This document shows positions 47,983 to 60,351 of a stretch of 64,000 nt of DNA, piece after piece; position 1 is the stretch's first letter; every line of letters begins with the position of its first letter. The position numbers and the translations under genes are program-made. The DNA is taken from positions 62,393,330 through 62,457,329 of the forward strand of contig CM058232.1 in NCBI GenBank assembly GCA_030180135.1, given 5' to 3'. A model generated the notes under the pieces. The model worked only from the letters and a program-made list of their open reading frames with translations, searched no databases and was not told the DNA's origin. The stretch comes from Orychophragmus violaceus (taxonomy: Eukaryota; Streptophyta; Magnoliopsida; Brassicales; Brassicaceae).

Positions 47983-48840
47983 ATGAAACTCCTAGATGCT
48001 GGGATCATCTATCCTATTTCAGACAGTGATTGGGTGAGTCCAGTCCATGTGGTGCCTAAGAAAGGCGGAGTTACAGTTGTGAAGAATGAGAAGAAAGAGC
48101 TGATCTTTACTAGGACTGTGACTGGACACAGGATGTGCATAGATTACAGGAAACTTAATGCTGCAACAAGGAAGGATAATTTCCCTTTACCCTTCATTGA
48201 TCAGATGCTGGAGAGGTTAGCAAATCACCCCTACTATTGCTTCCTCGATGGATACTCAGGTTTCTTTCAGATTCCTATCCACCCAGAGGATCAGGGAAAG
48301 ACCACCTTCACTTGTCCATATGGCACATTTGCTTACCGTAGGATGCCTTTTGGACTCTGCAATGCACCAGCTACTTTTCAGAGATGCATGATGTCCATAT
48401 TCACTGATATGATTGAGGACTTTATGGAGGTATTTATGGATGACTTCTCAATCTATGGATCATCTTATAATGAGTGCTTAGATAATTTATGCAAGGTACT
48501 GACTAGATGCGAAGAAAAGCACTTGGTTCTTAAATGGGAAAAGTGCCATTTCATGGTCAGAGATGGCATTGTACTTGGACATAAAGTGTCTGAAGCAGGG
48601 ATTGAAGTAGACCGCGCTAAGATTGAGGTAATGACCAACCTTCAGGCACCTGATTCTGTAAAGTCTATAAGAAGCTTTCTTGGGCATGCTGGTTTCTATA
48701 GACGGTTCATCAAGGACTTCAGTAAGATTGCTAGGCCACTAACTGCTTTGCTGTGTAAGGATACCAAATTTGAATTCAATGCAGATTGTCAGACTGCATT
48801 TGAGCAGATTAAGCAGGCCGTCAGGTTGTCAAACTCAGCC
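47983..48840 (+). pseudogene. pol: Athila reverse transcriptase
   Basis: Open stretch continuing the pol frame: 'VSPVHVVPKKGG', 'RMCIDYRKLNAATRKDNFPLPFIDQML', 'MPFGLCNAPATFQRCM' and the catalytic 'FMDDFSIYG' with both Asp residues. The thumb ends at 'GHAGFYRRFIKDFSKIARPL'. A deletion near 48810-48840 shifts the frame into RNase H. Confidence 0.9.
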
Positions 48841-49440
48841 ACCGGATTGGGATCTACCTTTTCAGGTTATGTGTGATGCAAGTGACTATGCTGTAGGAGC
48901 TGTTCTGGGGCAGAAGAAGGATAGAAAGCTTCATGCTATCTATTATGCTAGTAGGACACTAGATGATGCGCAGAGAAACTACGCCACCACAGAAAAGGAG
49001 TTGTTGGCTGTCGTCTTTGCATTTGAGAAGTTCCGCCCCTATCTTGTTGGCTCCAAGGTGATTTTACACACTGATCATTCAGCCCTGAAGTATCTGATGC
49101 AGAAGAAGGATGCTAAGCCAAGATTGTTAAGATGGATTCTGCTGCTTCAGGAGTTTGACATTGAATTGAGGGACAAAAAGGGGGTTGAGAATGGAGTCGC
49201 TGATCATCTTTCAAGGATGCTGGTTGAGGAAGACGTGCCCATTAATGATTACTTGCCCGAGGAAAACCGTCAATATGGTCGGGACAGTGTTTCAGGCGGA
49301 TTTGGGCAAAAATCTGCAGAACTGTCGGATAAATCGCACTGCGTTGATCGATGCCACATTTGTGACGATCAATGCAGGTTTCGAGGATGCGACGATCGAT
49401 GCCACCCTATGCGACGATCGTTGCAATGCGGAAACAGAAC
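48841..49440 (+). pseudogene. pol: Athila RNase H and microrepeat linker
   Basis: In the second frame: 'VMCDASDYAVGAVLGQ', 'TEKELLAVVFAFEKF', 'HTDHSALKYLM' and 'NGVADHLSRM', so the acidic catalytic residues are present. After 'DYLPEENR' the frame changes again near 49250-49330, and the linker (49331-49430) is built of CGATCG microrepeats translated as 'ALIDATFVTINAGFEDATID'. Confidence 0.85.
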
Positions 49441-50800
49441 CAGAACCTTTCACGATACAAATTGGAGACTATGTCTTCGAGGTAGGTGCTGTCAAAACCA
49501 CTGCTCGACCCTGGTACGCGGATATAGCTAATTACCTGGCCGCAAAAACTGAACCAGATGATTTGAAGGGGTATGCAAAGAAGAAGTTCTTCAGGGAGCT
49601 CAGACGATACTACTGGGATGAGCCTTATCTCTACAAACACTGTTGAGATGGCCTTTACAGGAGATGCATTGCTGAATCAGAGGTTCCAGACATCCTATTC
49701 CACTGTCATGGATCAGATTATGCTGGACGTTTTGCTACTTTCAAGACTGTGTCTAAGGTTCTGCAAGCCGGTTTCTGGTGGCCTACGATGTTTAAAGACA
49801 CACACTCTTTTGTCTCTCAATGTGATGTCTGTCAAAGGAGAGGGAAAATCGGTAAAAGGCATGAGATGCCTCAGAATTTCATTCTTGAGGTTGAGGTTTT
49901 TGATTGCTGGGGCATAGACTTTATGGGTCCTTTTCCCTCATCCTACGGGAATAAGTTTATCTTGGTTGCTGTGAACTATGTATCTAAGTGGGTAGAAGCA
50001 ATAGCTAGTCCAACCAATGATTCTTCGGTGGTCATTAAGCTGTTTAAGACCATCATATTCCCTAGATTTGGTGTACCTCGGATTGTGATTAGTGATGGAG
50101 GATCCCACTTTATCAACAAGGTCTTCGAGAAGCTCCTAAGAAAGCATGGAGTTCATCACCGAGTTGCTACTCCTTATCACCCTCAAACTAGTGGACAAGT
50201 CGAGCTCTCTAATAGATAGATCAAGGAGATCTTAGAAAAGACAGTTGGGAAGACAAGAAAGGATTGGGCAGCAAAGCTAGATGATGCATTATGGGCTTAC
50301 CGGACTGCATTTAAGACACCTCTTGGGACCACTCCATTCCATCTTCTGTATGGAAAAGCATGTCATCTGCCGGTGGAGCTTGAGCACAAAGCAGCATGGG
50401 CTATAAAACAAATGAACTTTGATCTTAAGTCTGCTGCAGAGAGGAGATTGGTGCAGCTTAATGAGTTAGATAAGATTAGATATTTTGCCTATGAGAACTC
50501 AAAGCTGTACAAAGAGAGGACTAAGGCCTATCATGACAAAAGATTGTCTCCAGACAGTTTGCACCGAATGATCATGTACTTTTGTATAATTCCCGTTTGC
50601 ATTTGTTTCCAGGAAAGCTGAAATCAAGGTGGTCTGGCCCTTTCAAGATTAAAGAGGTGCGTCCCTACGGAGCTATTGTTCTGATCAGTAAGGAAGGTAA
50701 TGAATTCACTGTGAATGGACAGAGGGTGAAACACTATTGGGCTAAAGCCGAGATTCCAGTAGGTCAGATTCTGCCTCTGGATGATGCACCCTCTGCCTAG
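49441..50800 (+). pseudogene. pol: Athila integrase
   Basis: N-terminal zinc region (up to a TGA near 49647, then 'CIAESEVPDILFHCHGSDYAG', 'CDVCQRRGK'), DDE core ('WGIDFMGPFP', 'VISDGGSHFINKVF', 'YHPQTSGQVELSNR') with D, D and E present, a TAG at 50217-50219, then 'WAYRTAFKTPLGTTPFHLLYGK'. A shift near 50580 leads to the C-terminal end, 'GPFKIKEVRPYGAIVLI', stop at 50800. Confidence 0.87.
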
Positions 50801-52026
50801 ATCAGCTAAAACGTCAAGCTATTGACGTTAAAAGAGCGCTGAGTGGGAGGCAACCCTCTGTTTCATTTTTGCATGTTGATTTTTGGTGTTTTTGTAGGAT
50901 TTTACGTTTTGGTTTTGGTTTTGGTGAGTTTTTGTCTGCAGGTCTCGGCCAAATCGCAGTGCGTCGATCGACACAAGGTGTGTCGATCGTCACAACACGA
51001 AAGAAATCGCATTGCAGCGATCGTTGCGGTCCTGAGCAATGATCGACAAACGACGAAAAATCGCCTAGCAACGGTCGATGCATTTATGCAACGATCGATG
51101 CCTGACACTACTGGGGACAATGTGTTTTAACTGTGGGGGAGGTGCTACTGACTTTATCTTTCTGTTTTCTAAGAGTCAGTCCAGTTTTTCAAAATTTGTT
51201 TTATTGAGTCAAAACCAGTTTAAGTAGGAAACAATGAATTTTTGAGAAGATTAACAACATCTTGCAGGAACTTAAGTAACCATTGGGATGAAGTTGCAGG
51301 ATCTATCTATGACTATTAGAATACCCAGACACAGATCAACCTACTGAGGACACCCACATCACTTCAGGTATCAGAGGATCCTTTTACTGACTTCACTTTA
51401 ATACTGACTTAATTTTCTCACCTAAGGGCTTGGTATACCTTGTGTTGGATTCCCTTGTTAGTTCTGACACAGCCTGTAAACCTGTCCTATTTGGTTCCTT
51501 TCTCCCCTTCCATAAAAAAAAGATAATAAACTCCGAAGTGGTCTCTGGGAGTGGTAGCTACAACTATCATATCCTGTGCATCCATGGAATGTGTCCAAAG
51601 TACACCCCTTAACGGGAAGAGCACTGATAAAATAAAATAAAATAATACCCAATGGGGAGAAATCAGAATGCTAAGGAAGGGAAAAGAGAAGAAAGTGACC
51701 AAAGAAAGATAGTATGGTGGTCTAGAGCTGGCAAGGTAAGAGTCCACGTACCTTTGATCGATACTCCTTAGGTGAGACCGCACTTAAATACTTGCAGAAG
51801 CCAGTAGGGAGAATTTGAATGTGTGAATGTGATTGTAGAGTTTACTTAGGACAGTTGCTAAGTGTGGGGGAAGTATATGTTGGTCTTGATGTCTTGCAGT
51901 ACTAAGGGGAATCTGAGTGTTGTTGCTTCTAGGACAAAAAGAGTTTCTGAAAGTTTTCAAACCTCTTCACCATGTTTTAGTTCTCTGTTTTGCTTGTGGG
52001 CAAGCAAAGGCTAAGTTTGGGGGAGT
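50801..52026 (+). other. Athila 3' untranslated region (no env-like frame)
   Basis: 1.2 kb. Starts with the 'GCGCTGAGTGGGAGGCAACC' block that follows pol in many Athila relatives. It contains the largest CGATCG cluster (50951-51110) and three polypurine-like sites: ACTGTGGGGGAGG near 51131, CTAAGTGTGGGGGAAG near 51858, and the functional CTAAGTTTGGGGGAGT at 52011-52026. No open frame of env size. Confidence 0.75.
50951..51110 (+). repeat. Largest CGATCG microrepeat cluster of the Athila element
   Basis: About seven units in 160 bases, for example GTCGATCGACACA, GTCGATCGTCACA, AGCGATCGTTGCG, AATGATCGACAAA, ACGGTCGATGCA and ACGATCGATGCC, alternating with AAATCGCA-like words. Confidence 0.85.
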
Positions 52027-53235
52027 TGATATATCATGGTTTTTACCGGTTTTATGCCATGATATAAGTCTGTTTTAGTGTCTTTTAGTGTTCTTTTAGA
52101 GTCCTTTGCAGGTTTTATTAGGTACACGTACGTTTGGAGCAAAAGTGGAGATTATGGAGCTAATTGGAGCACTTTGGAGATTTGACCCGAGAGGTTGTGT
52201 TCACTGTCCAGATTTGATGACTGCGTCGATCGTTGCACACCTGCATCGATCGATGCATAGCGTGTTGGGCCAGACTCTCGGCGGTTTAATGCAATATGCC
52301 AATATTGCAGAAGATGCCCAGAAGTTCCAGATATTTACACAGAAGCCCCAAGTCGTGTTTTAGCTATTTAATTAGGTTTTTTGCTTCAGTTTTAATTACG
52401 CTATCATAACTTAGAGCAGAGAGTTTTTAGAGCTTTTGGGAGCTGATCTGATATTGTACTACATTCGTTTTGGAGAAGTTTTTGAACCCCTTTATTATTC
52501 TAATCTCTTTTATGATATCTATTAATTCATTGATTATGTTTACATTATCTATGTCTGAGTAGTTTCATAGATAGGTTTAGGGTTTCTCATAGGGATTTCA
52601 TGACTTGCTAGATATAATTAATTCAGTTAAGGATTCACATCAATAGTTGTTCTTCAAACTAAATTGTGTTTAATGCTAGTTCTAACCTGATCAATTAGAA
52701 TCTAGATCTTAGGTTGCTAAATACGACATGACAGTGTGGTTTAGAATCTGAACTATTTAGGTTGAACAATTTAATTACTCGCAAAGGAATTTGGTTTAAT
52801 TAGATTGTGAACATATCAAACTTGGATTTAAAGTTGGTTTAATCTGTTAGTAATTGCAAAGGAATTTGGATTACCGCACTTAGACTTAGAAAATTCTCGC
52901 AAAGGAATTTGGTTAATTCTATATCTGTGTTTTGAGTTCTAGAACTGTGTTTAGTTAGATCCTGACTGATTGATTTATCTGCTTGTCTGATTTCCTGAGA
53001 ACGCCCTAGACTTAGCGCCCTTAGTTTATTGCCTACAACAACAACCTGCTACTGTTTACTTTCTTGCTTGCTTTTCAATTAATCAATAGAATTTGCCTTT
53101 TAATTTCTCCTAGTTTTAATTTCTTTAGTTCTAATCCTATCGTTGCCTAGAGTCCTCGTGGATTCAATCCCTAAGTACTACAATTGATATACTGTGCACT
53201 TGCAGTTAGTATAGGGTAAAACTCGAGACCTATCA
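52027..53235 (+). repeat. 3' LTR of the Athila element
   Basis: 1209 bp, TGATATATC to CCTATCA, followed by GCCTG. About 33 differences from the 5' copy by eye, no length change. Confidence 0.92.
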
Positions 53236-53240
53236 GCCTG

Positions 53241-55877
53241 CCCTTTTTTTCCTTTTTGACATACATCCTGGTCTTCTCATATATGTTCTTTCTAGCTTGC
53301 CCATGGATCTTCTTAACTAGTTCAACCTTTTTCTTGCCATCAATACTAGATCTTTCACTCAAAGGCTTTGTATTAGATCCAAATGTGACCTAGGATAAAA
53401 GCCATAAACGATTTGTAATGGAGATACTTAGAAGCGGAATGCACAACATGATTATATGCAAATTCTATATGAAGCAAACAATCTTCCCAAGTTCTAAGAT
53501 TCTTTTTGATTAATGCACGTAGAAGAGTTCCTAAGGTCCTATTAACAACTTCCGTTTAGACATTAGTTTGAGGGTGACAAGTAGTAGAAAACAACAGCTT
53601 AGTCCCTAACTTAGACCACAAAGTCTTCCAAAAGTAGCTAAGAAACTTAGTATCTCTATCAGAAACTATAGTCTTAGGCATTCCATGCAATCTAACAATC
53701 TCTTTAAAGAACAAGTCTGCTATATGAGATGCATCATTAATCTTATTGCATGCTATAAAATGTGCCATCATAGAAAATCTATCATCCACAACAAAGATAG
53801 AATCCTTACCATTCATAGTCCTAGACAATCCAAGCACAAAATCCATAGATATATCAACCCAAGGATGCAAAGGAATAGGAAGAGCAGTATACAAACCGTG
53901 TGGTTGAACTTTTGATTTGACATGTTTACAAACTTCACATCTACCACAGACTCTCTCAGCGTCTCTCTTCATATTGGGCCGGTGGAAATGGTCTTTCATT
54001 ACTTCTAGAGTTTTGGCAATGCCAAAGCGTCCCATAAGACCTCCACCATGAGCTTCCCTAACAAACAAATCTCAAAGAGAACAATTAGGTACACACAAGA
54101 GGTTTTCATAAAAGAGATACCCATCTTGTCTATGGTAACGTCTATAAGCAAATTTAGCACAAGCTTTATAGATATCTTGAAAATCAGGATCATTTTCATA
54201 AAACTCTTTAATCTGCTCAAATCTCAAAAGTTTTGCATCAAGAGTAGAGATAAGAGTATACCTTCTGGATAATGCATCAGCAAATACATTATATTTACCG
54301 TTCTTATACTTGATGATGTATGGGAAGGTTTCAATGAATTCAACCCAACGAGCATGCCTCTTATTGAGTTTCTGCTGACCTTTCATGTGTTTGAGAGACT
54401 CATGGTCGGTATGGATGATGAACTCCTTAAGCCACAGATTGTGTTGCCAAGTTTGATCCGGACCAAAGCATAGAGCTCCTTATCATAGGTTGGGTAGTTT
54501 AAAGTAGCTCTTCCAAGTTTTTCACTGAAATATGCAATTGGTTTCTTTTCTTGCATCAGAACTGCTCCAATTCCTATACCTGATGCATCACACTCAATTT
54601 CAAAGATTTTTAGAAAGTCTGGTAAGATTAAAACATGAGCATTAGTAAACTTCTCTTTAAGTATATGGAATGCTTTTTCATGTGCTTGTTCCCATTTGAA
54701 ACCGACTTCTTTTTTTATAACTTCAGTGAGTGGTGCTACAATGGTACTAAAGTCCTTGACAAAACGTCTATAGAACACCTAGCCAAGCCATGAGAGCTTC
54801 TTACTTCTCCTACTGTCTTAGGACTTGGCTACTCTTTAATAACCTTGGCTTTCTCCTCATCTATCTTAACTCCATCTGCACTTACAACAAAACCCAGAAA
54901 GACAAGATTATATGTGAAAAACTGAATTTGTTGAAGTTAGCAAAGAGTTTTTCATGTCTAATAACACTTAAGACAAAATCAAGATGTTGAACATGTTCAT
55001 CTAAGCTTTTGCTGTAAACTAGAATGTCATCAAAGTACACTACAAAAAATGTCCTATGAAAGCTCTAAGAACATGATTCATTAGTCTCATGAATGTACTA
55101 GGTGCATTTGTCAATCCAAAGGGCATAACTAACCACTCATATAAACCATGATTTGTTTTAAATGCAATTTTCCATTCATCCCCCTCCTTCTTCATAATCT
55201 GATGATAACCACTTTTAAGATCAATCTTAGAAAATATGCTAGAACCATGCAATTCATCAAGCATATCATCTAATCTAGGAATAGGGTGTCAATACTTTAC
55301 AGTGATATTGTTGATGGACTTACCATCAATACACATGCGCCAGCTCCCATCCTTTTTGGGCACAAGTAAGACTGGTACAACACATGGACTCATGCTTTCT
55401 CTGATATGTCCTTTAGCCATGAGCTCATCAACCTGTCTTTTTAACTCTTTTGTTTCCACATGATTAGTACGGTACGCTGGTCTATTTGGTATTGTGGATC
55501 CTGGTATGAAGTCAATCTGATGTTCAATGCCATGAATTGGTTGTAAACCACTTGGATTCTCTTCAGGGAACACATCCTTATAATCCTGAAATAGCTTACT
55601 CAGTTCATTCGGCAAAGCCGGTGTAAGGTTAGCCAAGCTCACAAGAGCTTCCTTAAACACAAACAACATCATAGGCTGACTTGAATAAATAGATCTTTTA
55701 ACTTCATTAGCCTTTATAAAGAGATTATGTTGTTTCATTAACCTGTTTTCTGTGTGTTGGAGGTAGAGTTGATCCTCATAAACCTCCTGAGGTGTCATGG
55801 GAATGAGAGTAGTCTTCCTGCATTTAAACCTCCTGAGGTGAAACCATCATGAATTACTTTCCTATCTGATTGCCATG
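53241..55877 (-). pseudogene. pol: Gypsy 3 pol, middle part (RT, RNase H, integrase; broken)
   Basis: Minus strand: 'MTPQEVYEDQLYLQH' and linker, then RT fingers (55798-55289) with 'LLVPKKDGSWRMCIDGKSIN', a stop, RT palm (55264-55040) with 'LVMPFGLTNAPSTFMRLMN', and a damaged YFDD region near 55030. RNase H spans 54778-54072 ('DASGIGIGAVLMQ', 'VFADALSRRY') with shifts. Integrase spans 54068-53556 ('HGGGLMGRFG', 'CEVCKHVKSK', 'MDFVLGLS', 'SDRDTKFLSYFW') and then the C-terminal start at 53360-53241. Protease is missing between this part and the gag at 58966. Confidence 0.85.
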
Positions 55878-57066
55878 TGTTAGAATTTCAGAGGAATCCA
55901 TGAGGAAGCTCTGATTATCTAGTTTGGTTCATGAGACATTCATAAGAAGCTTTGAACCATAACTCATATCAAGAACATAAACGGATTAAGAAGAACAATG
56001 CAACCGGTTTTGCTCAAACAAAGACAAGTAGTTTGTACTTAAGAAAACCATTAATCTAGTTGTATAAAGGAGTCCTTAGCTATATGAAAACACTTCCAAG
56101 AGCTTAACATCTCACCAAGGAGAGTCTACTCATAAACATGGAAGAGAATTAGTAATTAGCTAAAGGAACATCCAAGAGCGAAGTAAAGAACTATCTATGA
56201 GCGATTCTCTCATCATACTTGAACAAACTATGGAAGAGTTATCCAAGAATAATGAGAGGCTGCCTTAAGCAGACATAACCGTGGCTCTTTAAGGTCTACA
56301 TTGTATATGAACTTGTATATACAATGAAGACAAAGAGTGGAACCGGTTGTAAGGAGAAGAGAGAAAGAGATAAGAGTTTGTATCAAGAATCTTATTGATT
56401 TCTTGTTGAGTGACTTAGAAAACTATTACAAGGTCGTGGGAGGCCTTTATATAGGCATACAATTAGGTTAAACACTCATACACGAAGATATTAAATCACA
56501 GCCACTGATTCTTTTGGAGGGAAATACGAATTCAAATGGATGGCTGGATCTTCTTCACTCCTTTTTGGTTCTTGTGTGTTCACACACTGAAAGTGACTTG
56601 TCCTCACTCTTAATTGACGTGTGCAGGTCTGGAGAGAGAGAGAGAGAGAGCACACTCCCAAATGGTAATGGAGACTTGTCTTCGTTTCGGCTCAGACCTT
56701 AACTCCACATGTGACTCCTTGAGTCTGATTCTTGACAGACATATGTTTGGCCCCAACTTTGCACATACTTATCTTCTGATTATCTAAGTGCCCCATCTTT
56801 GCACTTCAAAACTTTGGCCCTGACTTTTCACATGATGATCTTGCCCAATCTTTGCACATTGATCATCTGTCTGTCTGTCTGTTTCTGTGTCTGTGTCTGT
56901 GTGCCCCAACTTTGCACATTGCACAGTTTGATAGTTGCCTTTGTTGCTAACTTAAGCATTGCTTTGCCTGCTTGTGATCAACACAAAGGCTTCTTCATGG
57001 AATGAGGCTCGGCTTTGTCTTCATGACTTCAGCCTCTCCTCTTCCATTTCATCTTCCCCTCTAATA
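55878..57066 (-). repeat. 3' LTR of family B copy d
   Basis: 1189 bp, plus-strand ends TGTTAGAATTTCAG and CTCTAATA. Contains (GA)n at 56634-56650 and a (TGTC)n-like stretch near 56868-56900. Confidence 0.8.
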
Positions 57067-57150
57067 CTCCCCCGCAAGCTTGGTCGTCGGGACTCCAAAA
57101 AGACCAAAGGGAGAAGAGGACCAAAGGCCAAGCTTGGATCTATGGAACTA

Positions 57151-57217
57151 CCTCATTAAAAACCTCCTTAAGGAAAACCTCTTTGGGATAAAACCTTAAG
57201 GAGGACAAAAAGAGTAT
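57151..57217 (-). promoter_or_regulatory. Conserved LTR-element stem-loop (family B copy d)
   Basis: Arms CCTCCTTAAGG and CCTTAAGGAGG, perfect 11 bp, loop TTTTATCCCAAAGAGGTTTT, flanks CTCTTTTTG and TTTTTAATGAGG on the minus strand. Confidence 0.8.
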
Positions 57218-58965
57218 AGCTCACATACTCATGATGTAACTTGACCTTGGCATATGAACATCTTGAAACACAGCTACTCCTTTCCATAACTCTTTCATTC
57301 CTTAGCATTCCTTGACTTGACTTCTCTTGATATGAACTTCTTGATCTTGTTGTGTCTTTTGAAATTTTGGAATCCATAGGGCTCCGACCTTTAACCCCAA
57401 ACTTCGATCATCCTTCTCTTCTTGGAAGAACTTCAAGTCGGTCTCATCTTTCTTTTGGATAGACTTCAAGGCTTATGGATGCTCCTTATGGCTCTTTCAC
57501 TTCCTAATGCTCTTTAAGAATGTCCATGCCTTTCTCTTCTCGTTATAAACCTTCAACACAAAGGCATTTAGGAACATTAGCTATGAATGAAACCTTTAAG
57601 TTTGAAACGTTTTAGAGAATATATTGTAAAACGTTTTATCTTTGAGACACATGACCACAACAAGATACAAACGAAAACCTCAAGTTTCAAAACATTTTGA
57701 GAATGGTTTTAAAATGTTTTTGAACTTTGAGATGAAACAAGATCATAATCAAGAAAATCACAAGAGTTTGAACTTCCATAGATTTCAAAACCTTTTGAGA
57801 ATAGATTGAAAACGTTTTGAGAATTGTTTAAAAACGTTTTCAACACTACAAACTCTATCAAATACTATCAAGTCTTTAGGCAATGGTAAATGGTAATGAA
57901 ATGAGAAGGTTTTAAAAGTAGCCTGATCATAGTCTTTTGAGGTGCGGTTTGGATTTGAACTTGAACTCCCCCGCACTCTTGACTTGTCCAAGGTTTGAAC
58001 CATGACCTTACACCTTGTGCAATCTGTTTTTGCACAACCAATATTCAAACACAAGATCACAAAAGGAGTTGGGCTGATTCATCATGTCACCAGCTTGCAT
58101 ATCCACTAGATCTTCCACCATAGCCATCTTGGATCTGCTTTCTTCATGTATGTCTCTTTGGTCATCCATCTTCAAGACAGTCTGGATTAAGCTAGGTTGG
58201 AATTGTCTTGTGGTCTTACTCAACTAGTTGAACCACGGTTCTAACTCCAACTTAAACCATATTACCTTCCCCTCTTGGGAAACAACAAATGAGGATTTCA
58301 GCTAATCCACAACTTCATGAGGATTTAGGCTAACCCTCAACCAAACTTGAGCTCATTGATTTTGTTGGAGTCTTCTTCAGCTCCTCAATCACACAGCTCC
58401 TTTAACTTCAGTATGAACCGCCTTTAGATTGATCCACACTGCTCAAACACTGGCCATTCCTCCTAAGAAGACCTAAACACAAAATAATACTCAAGTAACA
58501 CAAGTTTGATCAGGACTAATGAGCTTGAATTAAGTTCTTGTGCAAGAATAAGAGAGTTCTTTAGGAGTGAACTTTAGAGTAATATATAAGTAACCAGAAG
58601 TATAATGAAGTATGGGATGTCACACAACTCAGATTAAGAGTGTGTGCATCAGAGAATGAGAGTATGTGATTTTGGAATACAAAAACTCAGATTAAGAGCA
58701 TGTAAACCAAAATCAGAGTATAGTAGAATGGGAGAATGGGTGAATGAACCTGAACTACAGAAAATAAAAGTGTTAGAGAATATGTTTCTGGTTCAGGGAC
58801 TAAAATAACTTAGTATAACTTAGAAACAAACACATGTTTAAGGTTCAAGGACTGAGTTTCTTGTTCAGTTTAACTCATAAACATTTCAATAGTTCAGGGA
58901 CTGAGTTTGCTCAGTTTGAAACAAGCAACAAGAACCAGAGAAGCAACAAAGAAAGACACAAGTTC

Positions 58966-59467
58966 TTTAGTTTGGCTTTGAACGCTCAAGGATCTTCTAG
59001 CAACAAGTGACAGTCTTTTGTCAACTATGTCTTCTTCCGAAGATGAATACTCCTTTGGCTCAATCTCACTTACTTCATTCTCATTAAATACCATTATCCT
59101 TCTGTTAGTGTATTCACTTGCATAATGTTCTCTGCCTTAGCACTTTAAGCACTTGAGATCACAAGTTCTTGATGTAGTAGCCTCTGCTTTTCCTTTATCT
59201 TTTTATTGAGTGGCTGTGAATGGCTTAGCTTCTGGTTTTGGAGTCATGATCTTCTTGCCTTCTCTTTGATAGCTCTACTTGTTTGAATCATACCTAGGCC
59301 GTGAAGTACTCTTACTCTTGACTTTCTGCTCAACCAGAATAGCCTTATGCAACATATCTTGAAGATTCTCATATTGTTGCATCTCCACTTTATCTTGTAC
59401 TTCTCTGTTTAATCCTCCTAGAAACCGAGAAGTGGTAGCTTCTTTATCAGCTAGTGTAGTACTCCAT
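58966..59467 (-). pseudogene. gag: Gypsy 3 Gag fragment
   Basis: Minus strand: 'WSTTLADKEATTSRFLGGLNREVQDKVEMQQYENLQDM' is recognisable at 59467-59350, then a knuckle region near 59160-59120 (CLKC, a stop, then GREHYASEY, with the last Cys changed to Tyr), and an acidic tail (59094-58970). It starts abruptly at 59467, where LTR fragment D begins. Confidence 0.75.
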
Positions 59468-59816
59468 GTTGGGTTTTAGAGAATAAACATTAAGAAGAAT
59501 TAGGGTTATTGAGAGAGAATAGAGTGTAGCCGCAAGGGAGAAGAGAGAATAAGATTCAAAACCCTTGTTATTCATTTCTTGGTGTTACACTCTTTTATAG
59601 GAAAGACATTAAAAAAATTGTTTAACCTAAAAGGGTAAAATACAAATGAGCAACAAGACAAGGTCTGCTCCTCTGAACCGTGGCAGGAGAGAGAGAGTGT
59701 GGTCCCCTTGTGGTCCACACCAATTGCTTCCTCTTTGAGCTCCAACGGTCTGATCTCCTTAGGTCACACCAAGACTTTCATAATGATGAGAATAGGCACT
59801 TCTTGATCATAACAAG
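59468..59816 (-). repeat. LTR fragment D
   Basis: Starts TGTTGGGTTTTAGAG at 59468 directly against the Gypsy 3 gag and runs to the Copia E1 LTR at 59817. Composition and terminal bases resemble a Copia LTR (minus). Probably the start of an element interrupted by E1, with the remainder outside the window. Confidence 0.5.
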
Positions 59817-60351
59817 TGTTAGAATTTAGAGATTAGGAAGAGTTCTTGATGAGAGAAGCCCTTGTACCCGATTAGGGTTTTAAGAGAGAGAGAGAGTGTG
59901 AACCGAGAGTGAAGAGAGAAATGAGTTTATGAACTAAGTCCTTAAGTGTATTCATCATCAAAGGTTACAAGACATATATTTAGAGAGACAACTAGGGTTC
60001 TGAACACAAGAAACAATAAAATGAGGAGAAAAAGACAAAAGGAGTGCAACGGCTCCAAGAGAGAAAGTGACAGGTCATGGAGGAGAGAGAAGCGCCTGTT
60101 CTGGCCTAGGGATCAGTCTTTTGATCCTCTGCTCTGCTCAGACAAGTTGGTACTAGGATGAAGACATAAACAACTCCTTTTAGGACCGAGATACCACATA
60201 TGAATTAGTCCTGAAGTCCCCAACTTTGCACATGCCCTAACCGGCTCCATTCCTTGTGTTGCACTCTAACTTCTTTCTTCTTCATTACAATACTCCCTCT
60301 CAAGCTTGATCATGGAGATGGAGTGATCAAGCTTGGAACCGTGGATACTTA

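Larger units (their letters stand above)
43469..53235 (+). mobile_element. Athila-type Gypsy LTR retrotransposon inserted in Gypsy 3
   Basis: 9767 bp, plus strand: 5' LTR 43469-44677, primer site for Asp-tRNA 44684-44701, gag, protease, RT, RNase H, integrase, long 3' untranslated region, polypurine tract 52009-52026, 3' LTR 52027-53235. Flanked by GCCTG at 43464-43468 and 53236-53240. Primer site, Gag and 'FMDDFSIYG' RT are typical of the Athila lineage. About 33 differences between 1209-bp LTRs (2.7 percent) put insertion on the order of 1-2 million years at usual plant rates. No env-like frame. Pol is broken by stops and shifts. Confidence 0.92.
55878..58965 (-). mobile_element. Family B copy d (5' LTR missing)
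   Basis: Minus strand: interior about 58965-57067, polypurine tract 57067-57078, 3' LTR 57066-55878 (1189 bp). No coding region. The insertion replaces the Gypsy 3 protease: Gag ends near 58966, and pol resumes at 55877 after the protease. A deletion therefore accompanied or followed insertion and removed the 5' LTR. The interior includes the stem-loop and the AAACGTTTT-rich stretch near 57600-57850. Confidence 0.8.

Noticed and set aside
50801..52026. Possible env-like third frame of Athila
   Set aside because: No open frame of adequate length or membrane segment found.
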